A DNA stretch of 64,000 bases from Agromyces sp. H66 (GTDB lineage Bacteria > Actinomycetota > Actinomycetes > Actinomycetales > Microbacteriaceae), in contig NZ_SJZG01000003.1 of NCBI RefSeq assembly GCF_004959775.1, positions 186,001 to 250,000 of the forward strand. The letters run 5' to 3'. Position 1 is the stretch's first letter, and each line of letters begins with the position of its first letter. The notes beneath the pieces are model-generated. The model was not told the origin of the DNA. It did no database searches and was given only the letters and a program-made list of their open reading frames with translations. Shown piece by piece: positions 55,776 through 62,778 of the stretch. A program made the translations under genes and the position numbers.

Positions 55776-55919
55776 CTATCGGCGGCGGCGCGGAGCCCCG
55801 ACGAGTCCGAGCAGGTCGACGACGAGGTCGACGTCGAGCTCGTCGACGTCGTCGGCCTCACCCCACCGCTCGACCAGGTCGACGATCGCAGCATCCGCCG
55901 CACTCCGCTGTGTGGACAT
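55776..55919 (-). CDS. Possible small protein upstream of the alcohol dehydrogenase
   Basis: A 47-codon frame: MSTQRSAADAAIVDLVERWG, then EADDVDELDVDLVVDLLGLV and APRRRR. It has GC3-typical codons, an amphipathic acidic helix and a basic end. TACGGT lies seven bases before the ATG, close to the leaderless pattern. It ends 12 bases before the dehydrogenase start. I rate it as probably real; function unknown. Confidence 0.5.
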   Translation of the reverse strand: MSTQRSAADAAIVDLVERWGEADDVDELDVDLVVDLLGLVGAPRRRR

Positions 55920-56006
55920 GCCGATCACCGTATACATCGGACGGCAACGCCACCCGACGACATGGTTGCGCGCAGGTGAACCGCGTGCGACGTATCGGCG
56001 CCCGGC

Positions 56007-56043
56007 GGGTTGAGGAGCGAGCGCAGCGAGCGTCACGAAACCC
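56007..56043. repeat. REP-like palindromic element, copy 2
   Basis: GGGTTGAGGAGCGAGCGCAG, then CGAGCGTCACGAAACCC; related to copy 1 at 750. It lies upstream of the kinase gene. Confidence 0.7.
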
Positions 56044-56070
56044 TCCCCGTTCATGCATCAAGCTGGAACG

Positions 56071-56745
56071 ATGATCGTCGGCATCGAGGCCATCGCCCAG
56101 CTCGTGCACGACAGCGTGCCGAGTGATCGTCGCGCGCTCGTCGCGATCGACGGCGTGGACGGCAGCGGCAAGTCCACCTTCGCCCGCGCGCTCGCGCGCG
56201 ACATCACGACGCGGCCGGTCGTGCTCATCCACGCCGACGACTTCCTGAATCCCGCGTCGATCCGTCACCGACGGGGCCGCAGCTCGCCCGAGGGGTTCTG
56301 GCTGGACAGCTACGACTACGACGCGCTCGCGAGGGAGGTCTTGCGACCGCTCCGCCCGAGCGGCGATGGCCGCTATCGAGCTCGCTCGTACGATCGTGCG
56401 ACCGACACCGGAACGCGACCCGCTCTCCGCCGGGCACCACGGCATGCGCTCGTGCTCATCGAGGGATTGTTCCTGCATCGGGACGGCTTGGTCGCGGCGT
56501 GGGACTTCTCCGTATTCCTCGACGTCCCGTTCCCCGAGACGGCCCGCCGCATGGCGGCGCGGGACGGCTCGCATCCCGATCCCGATCATGCGTCGATGCG
56601 ACGGTACATGGACGGCCAGCGACTCTACTTCGCCGCCGCGCGACCGTGGGAGCGGGCATCGATCGTGGTCGAGAACAGTGATCCCGGCCGGCCGCACGTC
56701 ATCGCACCCGAGGCGGCGTCCGCCGCCCGGAACGGCGCGGGTTGA
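56071..56745 (+). CDS. P-loop kinase, uridine kinase-like
   Basis: The 224-residue protein has a Walker A, AIDGVDGSGKSTFARAL, followed by VVLIHADDFLNPASIRHRRG (substrate Asp pair), LVLIEGLFLHRDGL (Walker B type) and VPFPETARRMAARDG lid. This is the uridine/cytidine or pantothenate kinase-like fold, widely annotated as uridine kinase. ATG 56071 is a working start; ATG 56053 would add six residues. Its TGA lies inside REP-like copy 3, so that element reaches into the gene. Confidence 0.85.
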   Translation: MIVGIEAIAQLVHDSVPSDRRALVAIDGVDGSGKSTFARALARDITTRPVVLIHADDFLNPASIRHRRGRSSPEGFWLDSYDYDALAREVLRPLRPSGDGRYRARSYDRATDTGTRPALRRAPRHALVLIEGLFLHRDGLVAAWDFSVFLDVPFPETARRMAARDGSHPDPDHASMRRYMDGQRLYFAAARPWERASIVVENSDPGRPHVIAPEAASAARNGAG

Positions 56746-56827
56746 GAAGCGAGCGGAGCGAGCGCCTCGAAACCCGGCATGGGGGCAGGCGGGTTTCGAG
56801 ACGGTGCAGGCGCGCCTCCTCAACTCG
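56738..56827. repeat. REP-like elements, copies 3 and 4, inverted pair
   Basis: Copy 3 (56738-56776) runs CGGGTTGAGAAGCGAGCG to CCTCGAAACCCG. Copy 4 (56790-56827) is the same family in opposite orientation, CGGGTTTCGAGACGGTGC to GCGCCTCCTCAACTCG. Thirteen bases separate them. The pair lies between the convergent ends of the kinase and a small membrane gene and could form a large hairpin. Confidence 0.75.
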
Positions 56828-56838
56828 CGAAGCTCTCG

Positions 56839-57033
56839 TCAGTCGCGCCGGATGCGCGCGGGCCCAAGCGCGGCGCCGAGGCCGATGATGATGATGCCCG
56901 CGAACAGGAGCCCCCATCGCGCGGTCAGCAGCCCGATGAGACCGAGCACGACGCCGATCACCACGACGACGCGGGCGAGCACCCGCCGAACCCGGGGCGA
57001 CGAGAACCATCCTCGACGCGTGCCCCGGGTCAT
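56839..57033 (-). CDS. Small two-helix membrane protein
   Basis: The 64-residue protein has a basic start (TRGTRRGWFSSPRVRRVLAR) and two helices (VVVIGVVLGLIGLLTA, LLFAGIIIIGLGAALG). The ATG overlaps the SDR stop (ATGA), so it is the third gene of the chorismate mutase-SDR operon. Unknown family. Confidence 0.75.
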   Translation of the reverse strand: MTRGTRRGWFSSPRVRRVLARVVVVIGVVLGLIGLLTARWGLLFAGIIIIGLGAALGPARIRRD

Positions 57034-57950
57034 CCGTCGACCGTGAACGCCCGGCCGGTCACCTCCTCGGCGAACGTCCAGAACCGCGCGGCGATGTCGG
57101 GATCGGTCGAGACCCGGGTCGGATTCTGCAGGACGGGCTCGCCACGGGTGAGGTGTCGGGGACCCCAGTACTGGCCGCCTTCGACGTCGTGGGCGGTGAG
57201 CGCGTACAGCACGACCTCGGCCCCGCGATGCTTGCCCTGCGCGAAGGCGGCTTGCAGCGCATCGGCGAAACGGCCGCCACGACTCGGCTCGTTCACGCCC
57301 GGCACGTACGGTGTGCGCCCGCTGATCGAGTACCCGGGATGTGCGACCACGCTCGCGACGGGCAGCGCCGCGGCGCGCAGCCGCCGGTCGAGTTCGAAGC
57401 CGAACACCTGCGTCGCGATCTTCGACTGCGCGTACGCCCGCCAGGGGTCGTAGCCGCGCTCGAGCCGAAGGTCATCGACCCGGAACGTCGAGAGCCGCGT
57501 CGACAGCGACCCGAGCGAGACGATGCGCGCTCCCGGGGCGAGGTGCGGCAGGAGTCGGCCGAGCATCGCGAAGTGCCCCAGCACGTTCGTGGCGAGCACG
57601 AGTTCATGGCCGTCGAGCGACTCCCGTCGGGTCATCGGCGTGTGCACCATGCCCGCGTTCGCGACGACGCCGTCGAGTCGCGGCCCGGCCAGCAGCCGTT
57701 CGGCACCGGCGGCGACCGAATCCAGCGACGACTGGTCGATCACGAGGGTCTCGAGGGATGCCGCTGGCCGCACGTCGCGGATCGCAGCGACCGCCGCGTC
57801 GAGCCGCTCGGGGCTTCGGCCGCTCAGCACCACGTGGGCGCCCGCGCCGGCCAGTCGGGCTGCGGTGAAGAATCCGAGGCCGGCGTTCGCCCCGGTCACG
57901 AGCACCCGCCGCCCGGCCTGGGGCGGCAGGGCGATGGGGTACCAGTTCAC
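57030..57950 (-). CDS. Short-chain dehydrogenase/reductase
   Basis: A 306-residue SDR of the retinol-dehydrogenase/protochlorophyllide-reductase-like branch: VLVTGANAGLGFFTAARLAG (cofactor motif), DGVVANAGMVHTPM (NAG), IVSLGSLSTRL with the catalytic Ser and YAQSKIATQVFGFEL (YxxxK). The C-terminal GGQYWGPRHLTRGEPVLQNP is typical of the subgroup. The GTG overlaps the chorismate mutase stop. Substrate unknown. Confidence 0.92.
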   Translation of the reverse strand: MNWYPIALPPQAGRRVLVTGANAGLGFFTAARLAGAGAHVVLSGRSPERLDAAVAAIRDVRPAASLETLVIDQSSLDSVAAGAERLLAGPRLDGVVANAGMVHTPMTRRESLDGHELVLATNVLGHFAMLGRLLPHLAPGARIVSLGSLSTRLSTFRVDDLRLERGYDPWRAYAQSKIATQVFGFELDRRLRAAALPVASVVAHPGYSISGRTPYVPGVNEPSRGGRFADALQAAFAQGKHRGAEVVLYALTAHDVEGGQYWGPRHLTRGEPVLQNPTRVSTDPDIAARFWTFAEEVTGRAFTVDG

Positions 57951-58273
57951 AGCTCGCCGGTCGTGCCGTTGGCCAGTTCCTCGTGGTGCTGGATGACCTC
58001 GGCGACGACGAAGTTGAACCACTTCTCGGCGAACCCGGGATCGAGGTGCGCGTCGACCGCGAGGGCGCGGAGCCGCGCGATCTGGCGCCGCTCGCGCTCG
58101 GGATCGCTCGGGGGCAGGCCATGCTCTGCCTTCAGCCGGCCCACCTGTTGCGTGAACTTGAAGCGCTCGGCGAGCAGGTGGATGAGGGCGGCGTCGATGT
58201 TGTCGATGCTCGAACGGATGCCGAGCAGCTCGGTCATCGCGGCATCCCGTTCGTCGATGGATCCGTCGCTCAT
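57947..58273 (-). CDS. Chorismate mutase, AroQ type, stand-alone
   Basis: The 108-residue protein is an all-helical AroQ chorismate mutase: LLGIRSSIDNIDAALIHLLA with the first Arg, ERFKFTQQVGRLKAEHGLPP (Arg/Lys active site), DPERERRQIARLRALA and a final helix WFNFVVAEVIQHHEELA. It converts chorismate to prephenate for Phe/Tyr. ATG 58273 is supported by TAGGGT six bases upstream. Unlike the secreted mycobacterial form, it has no signal peptide. It heads an operon with an SDR and a small membrane protein. Confidence 0.92.
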   Translation of the reverse strand: MSDGSIDERDAAMTELLGIRSSIDNIDAALIHLLAERFKFTQQVGRLKAEHGLPPSDPERERRQIARLRALAVDAHLDPGFAEKWFNFVVAEVIQHHEELANGTTGEL

Positions 58274-58279
58274 GCTTCG

Positions 58280-58285
58280 ACCCTA
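58280..58285 (-). promoter_or_regulatory. -10 element TAGGGT of the leaderless chorismate mutase operon
   Basis: Reverse-strand TAGGGT, six bases, then ATG at 58273. Confidence 0.6.
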
Positions 58286-58315
58286 CCCGCGCCAGGCGGC
58301 GGTCGAGGAGGCGGG

Positions 58316-59635
58316 TCAGGCACCCGCGGCGCGCACCAGCAGCGGCCGGGTCGCGAGGAGTCCGAGCCAGACGACGCCGATCCCGGCCGCGAGCACGGCG
58401 GCGATGACCAGAAGCGACGCGGGTGCGACGATCAGCGTGATCCCCGTGAGCGGCAGCATCACGATCGCGGCGGTGAGCGCCGACCCGATGGCGGTGATGC
58501 GCAGCGGCGACATCACCGAACGGCGGCGCGCGGCATCCGTCGTGCTCGTCGGCATGCCGAGTCGGCCCAGCGCCTCGTAGAGGTCGCGCCGATCGAGGAT
58601 GGCGGCGGCCTGGTTCACCCCCACCGAGCACGCGACCATCAGGAACGAGCCGATGACGGTGATGAGGATGCCGGTGCGGATGTCGGCGATGAGCAGCTCC
58701 GACTCGCGGTCGGATTCGCCCCCGCCCATCGAGCCCAGCACCGCGACGCCCGACCCCGCGAAGACGGCCATGAAGCTCGTCATCGCGACGCCCGAGACCT
58801 GCCGCCACGCGGCCTTGGGCGACTCGAGCACGGCACGCGCCGCGAGCAGCTTCGCGGGGGTCTTCGCCGAGCCGGCCTGCGCCCGGGCGACCAGCCGGAT
58901 GACCCAGGGTCCTACGAGGTTCTGCACGGCGAGCGCCCCGCCGAAGGCGACGGCGAGCATTCCGAGGATCACGAGCGCGGATGCCGCCACCTGCAGCACG
59001 GCCATCAGGCCCGCGCCGAGCGCCACCACGACGACCGCCACGGCCGCCCGCAGCCAGTGCAGCCTCGGCGCATCCTGCCTGGTGCGCACCCCGAGGGGCG
59101 AGATCACCACGAGCCGGAGTCCGAGCACCGCGCTGACGACCGCGAGCAGCACGACGCCGACGGGCACACCGACCAGCGCGGCCCAGCCGAGCAGCACCCC
59201 CTCGATGCCGAGCGCCTCGCCCCGGAACGGGATGAGCGCCAGGGCGGGAACGAGCGCGGCATAGAGCACGACCCCGACGACCGCCCCGGCCGCCGCGAGC
59301 ACCGCCGATTCGATGACCGCGAGCGCCGACACGGTCGCCGGCGTCGCGCCGAGCAGTCGCAGGGTGGCGAGCCGGTCGTCGCGGCGCCGTGCCGAGAGCC
59401 GTGCTGCGGCCCCGCCCAGCGACGCGAGCGGCACGACGAGCAGCACGAGCGCGATCACGGCGAGCGCCTGGTAGGTGACGGCCCAGTCGTCGGTCCAGGT
59501 CCAGAACGTCTGGGCACCGCCGAGCACGGCGAGCAGCAGTGCCGTGACGATCGCGAACGCGACGACGGGCAGTGCGCTCGCCGTGAGCCCCGTCGTGCCC
59601 GGCCGGGCCAGCAGCCAGGCCACCCGGCCGATCAC
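58316..59635 (-). CDS. ABC transporter permease, FtsX/MacB-like
   Basis: A 439-residue protein with about eight to ten helices and the FtsX-like signature ARRRDDRLATLRLLGATPAT after the first helices (usual RRRE-LA-LR-LGA pattern), repeated as LDRRDLYEALGRLGMPTSTT in the second half. Such permeases work with LolD-like ATPases to move lipids, peptides or to signal envelope stress. GTG 59635 overlaps the ATPase stop. Confidence 0.88.
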   Translation of the reverse strand: MIGRVAWLLARPGTTGLTASALPVVAFAIVTALLLAVLGGAQTFWTWTDDWAVTYQALAVIALVLLVVPLASLGGAAARLSARRRDDRLATLRLLGATPATVSALAVIESAVLAAAGAVVGVVLYAALVPALALIPFRGEALGIEGVLLGWAALVGVPVGVVLLAVVSAVLGLRLVVISPLGVRTRQDAPRLHWLRAAVAVVVVALGAGLMAVLQVAASALVILGMLAVAFGGALAVQNLVGPWVIRLVARAQAGSAKTPAKLLAARAVLESPKAAWRQVSGVAMTSFMAVFAGSGVAVLGSMGGGESDRESELLIADIRTGILITVIGSFLMVACSVGVNQAAAILDRRDLYEALGRLGMPTSTTDAARRRSVMSPLRITAIGSALTAAIVMLPLTGITLIVAPASLLVIAAVLAAGIGVVWLGLLATRPLLVRAAGA

Positions 59636-60324
59636 GCCGCCACCCGCTCGCCCACGATGCGGCCGTCGCGCATCTCGACCATGCGCGAGCAGCGCGCGGC
59701 GACGCCGGGGTCGTGCGTCACGAGCACGAGCGTGCGGCCCTGCCCGGTGGTCGAGTCGAGGAGCGCGCTCATCACGTCGGCCGAGGTCACCGAGTCGAGC
59801 GCACCGGTGGGCTCGTCGGCGAAGACGACGGATGCCCCGGTGACCTGCGCCCGGGCGATGGCCACGCGTTGCGCCTGCCCGCCCGAGAGCTGCCCGATGC
59901 GCCGGTCCTCCAGCCCGGCGAGGCCGAGGGCGGCGAGCCAGCCGCGCCCGTACTCCTCGGCTCGGGCACGGGGCATCCCGTTCAGCATGAGTGCGAGCGC
60001 GACGTTCTCGACCGCGGTGAGCTCCGGAATCAGGAGCCCCTGCTGGAAGACGAACCCGAACGCCTCCCGGCGCAGTCGGGAACGTTCGCGCTCGCCGAGT
60101 CCCGTGATCTCCACGCGCCCCGAGCCGGACCGGAAGCCGACGGTGCCGGCATCGGGGCGCGTGATCCCCGCGAGGCAGTGCAGCAACGTCGTCTTGCCCG
60201 AACCCGATGCGCCCATGATGGCGAGCGATTCGCCCGCGCGCACGGAGAGGTCGACGCCCGCGAGCGCGTGCGTCTGACCGAACGACCTGCTGAGGCCGGA
60301 TGCCTCGATCACGAAGGAACTCAT
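59632..60324 (-). CDS. ABC transporter ATP-binding protein (LolD/MacB type)
   Basis: The 230-residue ATPase has Walker A GASGSGKTTLLHCLAG, the Q-loop in FGFVFQQGLLIPELTAVENV, signature QLSGGQAQRVAIARA, Walker B VVFADEPTGALDS and the His switch LVTHDPGVAARC. The ENVALALMLNG segment is typical of the LolD/FtsE group. ATG 60324 fits the usual family start; a CAGGCT box is seven bases upstream. It overlaps the permease by GTGA. No regulator gene is attached. Confidence 0.95.
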   Translation of the reverse strand: MSSFVIEASGLSRSFGQTHALAGVDLSVRAGESLAIMGASGSGKTTLLHCLAGITRPDAGTVGFRSGSGRVEITGLGERERSRLRREAFGFVFQQGLLIPELTAVENVALALMLNGMPRARAEEYGRGWLAALGLAGLEDRRIGQLSGGQAQRVAIARAQVTGASVVFADEPTGALDSVTSADVMSALLDSTTGQGRTLVLVTHDPGVAARCSRMVEMRDGRIVGERVAA

Positions 60325-60411
60325 GCATCCGAGCCTGCCGGAGCGGGCGCCGCCGACGCGTCGAACCGGAGTCGGATTCGGCCGGCCGGGCGTCATCCTC
60401 CCGGATGAGAT

Positions 60412-60448
60412 GCGGCGCGGCATCCGACCCCCTCGGATGCCGCGCCGC
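60412..60448 (-). terminator. 16-bp perfect hairpin terminator built on the octamer
   Basis: GCGGCGCGGCATCCGA (60412-60427) and TCGGATGCCGCGCCGC (60433-60448) form a perfect stem around CCCCC (GGGGG in the transcript). It follows the end of the GntR-ABC operon at 60502. Each arm contains the abundant CGGATGCC octamer. Confidence 0.8.
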
Positions 60449-60501
60449 GGCCTGTCACGGATCGAGCGGGCCGCCCGCGGCCGTCTCGAGTCCGTTCGTT
60501 C

Positions 60502-61299
60502 TCAGCGCGGCGTGGCCCGCCGGATCACGATGTAGCCGAGCACGCCGAACAGCGCCGCGAACCCGAGCACGACGGTGAACGCCCCGACGATGCCGAGGCC
60601 GCCGAGCCAGGTGAACACGGCCGGCCAGGAGTTGCTCCACGTGATCACCGCGACCGTGGCGATCACGATCGCTGCCGTCGTGGACATCAGGACGATCATG
60701 CCCCGCATCCGCCAGCGCATGTAGACGGTGGTGACGCTCGCGCCGATGAAGAGCACGAGCAGCTGGAGCGCGAACGTCGTGTAGAAGTCGACGAACCAGT
60801 TCGTCTGCCCGTACCAGAGGGCGTCGAACATGTGCGCGCCGAGACCCCAGCCGTTGGTGGCGATCTCGACCTGCACGAGCGTGGCGATCGCGGCCGCGTA
60901 CATGATGGACACGAGCACGAACATGAGGCTCGTGCCGAGCCAGAAGTCGCGGCGGGTCGCGCCGAACCCGAGCGCGAACGAGAACGTGAGCCCGATGGCC
61001 TGCACCCCGACGACGACGAGGTACCACTGGGGCGAGAGCACGGCCCAGCTGTACCGCATGCCGTCGATGTCTTCCGGCGCGCCGCCGGCACCCGGACCCA
61101 TGACGATCGAGACCCCCGTGCCGGCGGAGACGATGAGCGAGATCAGCATCGTGATGGCCCAGGCGCCGCCGAGGATGATCCACGGAACCCCGAAGAAGAC
61201 CGTCGGATTCACGGCGTGCAGGCGTACGATGCGCCAGATCTCGGCGGGCCGGAGCCGGGGCTCGGATCGGGTGAACGGCTGGTCGATGACGGCGGTCAT
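60502..61299 (-). CDS. ABC transporter membrane protein (GntR-YtrA operon)
   Basis: The 265-residue protein has six helices (IILGGAWAITMLISLIVSAG, WYLVVVGVQAIGLTFSFALG, LMFVLVSIMYAAAIATLVQV and others) and a soluble insert after helix 1. It is the membrane partner of the ATPase whose stop overlaps its ATG. Such YtrA-linked transporters often respond to cell-wall-active antibiotics; substrate unknown. Confidence 0.85.
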   Translation of the reverse strand: MTAVIDQPFTRSEPRLRPAEIWRIVRLHAVNPTVFFGVPWIILGGAWAITMLISLIVSAGTGVSIVMGPGAGGAPEDIDGMRYSWAVLSPQWYLVVVGVQAIGLTFSFALGFGATRRDFWLGTSLMFVLVSIMYAAAIATLVQVEIATNGWGLGAHMFDALWYGQTNWFVDFYTTFALQLLVLFIGASVTTVYMRWRMRGMIVLMSTTAAIVIATVAVITWSNSWPAVFTWLGGLGIVGAFTVVLGFAALFGVLGYIVIRRATPR

Positions 61300-62204
61300 G
61301 CCGCGACCTCCTTCTCGGACGCGTCGGCACGCAGGTCGGTGCCGGTCATGTGGACGATGAGCTGCTGGAGCGAGACCGGCGCGAGCTCGAGTCCGAGCTC
61401 GGCCGCGTGGACGCGTGCGGCCTGGTCGAGCCGCCCGTCGATGGTGACGGATGCCAGTCCGCCGAGGCCTTCACGACCGATGACGGGTCGGTCGGCGACG
61501 AAGGCCTCGACGGCGGCGCGCGGGCCGGCGATGGTCGTCGCCGAACCGCGGAGCTCCTCGGCGTCGCGATCGAAGAGGATGCGCCCCTGGTCGATGAGGA
61601 TGACGTGTTCGAGCAGGTTCGCCACCTCGTCGATCAGGTGGGTCGAGAGCACGACCGTTCGCGGGTGCTCGGCGTAGTCCTCGAGGAGACGGTCGTAGAA
61701 GATGTGCCGCGCCACCGCGTCGAGCCCGAGGTAGGGCTCGTCGAAGAACGTGAGCGGCGCCCGCGAGGCGAGGCCGACGATCACGCCGACGGCCGACAGT
61801 TGCCCGCGCGAGAGCTTCTTGATCCGACGGTTCACCGGGAGGCGGAAGTCCTCGACGAGACGCTCGGCGAAGGCGGCGTCCCAGTGCTCGAAGAACCACG
61901 GCGCCGATCGGAACACGTGCGACGGCTTGAAGTCGTCGGGGTAGCGCTGCGCCTCGGCGATGTAGCACATGCGACGCAGCACGTCGGCGTGCTCGGCGGG
62001 CTCGCGGCCGAAGACCTCGAGCTCACCGGCGTTGGGGAAGAGCTGGCCCGTCAGGAGCTGCATGATGGTGGTCTTGCCGGCGCCGTTGCGCCCAAGGAGC
62101 CCGTAGATGCGGTTCTCCTCGAGGGTGAGGTCGACCGCCTCGACGGCCGTGAAGGCGCCGTAGCGCTTGGTGAGTCCGCGGGCGCGGACCACGGTGCTGG
62201 TCAT
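61296..62204 (-). CDS. ABC transporter ATP-binding protein (GntR-YtrA operon)
   Basis: A 302-residue ATPase: Walker A GLLGRNGAGKTTIMQLL, signature KLSRGQLSAVGVIVGLA (an LSRGQ variant of LSGGQ), Walker B LTFFDEPYLGLDAVAR and switch VVLSTHLIDEVANLL. The C-terminal 80 residues are an added domain. The ATG overlaps the GntR stop and its own stop overlaps the permease ATG, so all three are translated together. Confidence 0.95.
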   Translation of the reverse strand: MTSTVVRARGLTKRYGAFTAVEAVDLTLEENRIYGLLGRNGAGKTTIMQLLTGQLFPNAGELEVFGREPAEHADVLRRMCYIAEAQRYPDDFKPSHVFRSAPWFFEHWDAAFAERLVEDFRLPVNRRIKKLSRGQLSAVGVIVGLASRAPLTFFDEPYLGLDAVARHIFYDRLLEDYAEHPRTVVLSTHLIDEVANLLEHVILIDQGRILFDRDAEELRGSATTIAGPRAAVEAFVADRPVIGREGLGGLASVTIDGRLDQAARVHAAELGLELAPVSLQQLIVHMTGTDLRADASEKEVAA

Positions 62205-62560
62205 GACTGGATCCTTTCCGCGCGCAGGAGCGCAGCGAGTTCGTCGATGTCGATGCCGAGCTTCTCGGCCTCGATGATGAGTGGACGCAGGTATTCGGCG
62301 GCGAAGTCGGCCCGGCGACGCTCGATGAGGCGGGCTCGGGCTCCGGGGGTCACGAACATGCCGATCCCCCTCCGCTTCGCCACGATGCCGTCGTCGACAA
62401 GGCGATTCACCCCTTTCAATGCGGTGGCCGGGTTGATGCGGTAGAACGCGGCGAGTTCGTTCGTCGAGGGGATCTGCTCGTCCTCCCGGAGGACGCCCTC
62501 GATGATGTCGTTCTCGACCTGCTCGGCGATCTGCATGAAGATCGGCCGCGATTCATCCAT
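62201..62560 (-). CDS. GntR family regulator, YtrA subfamily
   Basis: The 119-residue protein is a minimal YtrA-type GntR: PIFMQIAEQVENDIIEGVLR, EDEQIPSTNELAAFYRINPA, TALKGVNRLVDDGIVAKRRG, IGMFVTPGARARLIERRRAD and a short dimer helix. YtrA regulators typically repress their own ABC operon and release it under cell-envelope stress. A 12-4-12 dyad stands just upstream of the ATG. Confidence 0.93.
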   Translation of the reverse strand: MDESRPIFMQIAEQVENDIIEGVLREDEQIPSTNELAAFYRINPATALKGVNRLVDDGIVAKRRGIGMFVTPGARARLIERRRADFAAEYLRPLIIEAEKLGIDIDELAALLRAERIQS

Positions 62561-62576
62561 ATGGCTACCCGGTTCG

Positions 62577-62604
62577 TTGGTTCATTACTTGTGTAACTAA
62601 CCAA
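62577..62604 (-). promoter_or_regulatory. YtrA-type operator dyad
   Basis: Arms TTGGTTCATTAC (62577-62588) and GTAACTAACCAA (62593-62604) match at 10 of 12 positions with a four-base spacer, in an AT-rich island directly before the GntR gene. Size suits a GntR/YtrA dimer. Confidence 0.75.
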
Positions 62605-62659
62605 CCATGTTCCCGCGCGCGTGTCAACCCCGTCCCCGGGGATGGCCGCCAACGGCCGC

Positions 62660-62722
62660 CTGCGCCACCTCGGCGCGCGCTGCGCCAGTTGAAATGGCGC
62701 ACGAAGCGCCGAAGTGGCGCAG
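62660..62722. repeat. Nested double hairpin between the EamA gene and the GntR promoter
   Basis: The outer arms CTGCGCCACCTCGGCGC (62660-62676) and GCGCCGAAGTGGCGCAG (62706-62722) match at 16 of 17. The inner arms TGCGCCA (62681-62687) and TGGCGCA (62695-62701) are perfect. GCGCCA thus appears four times in alternating orientation. It may terminate the EamA gene transcript. Confidence 0.7.
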
Positions 62723-62778
62723 AGGCGGATGCCGCGGCCGGTCGGCGCGGGACGGCGACGGTCACCTGGCCCCGAGCG

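Noticed and set aside
54606-55919. Phosphonate catabolism operon
   Set aside because: Only the dehydrogenase resembles that pathway; no phosphonate transport, C-P lyase or HD-hydrolase gene is nearby.
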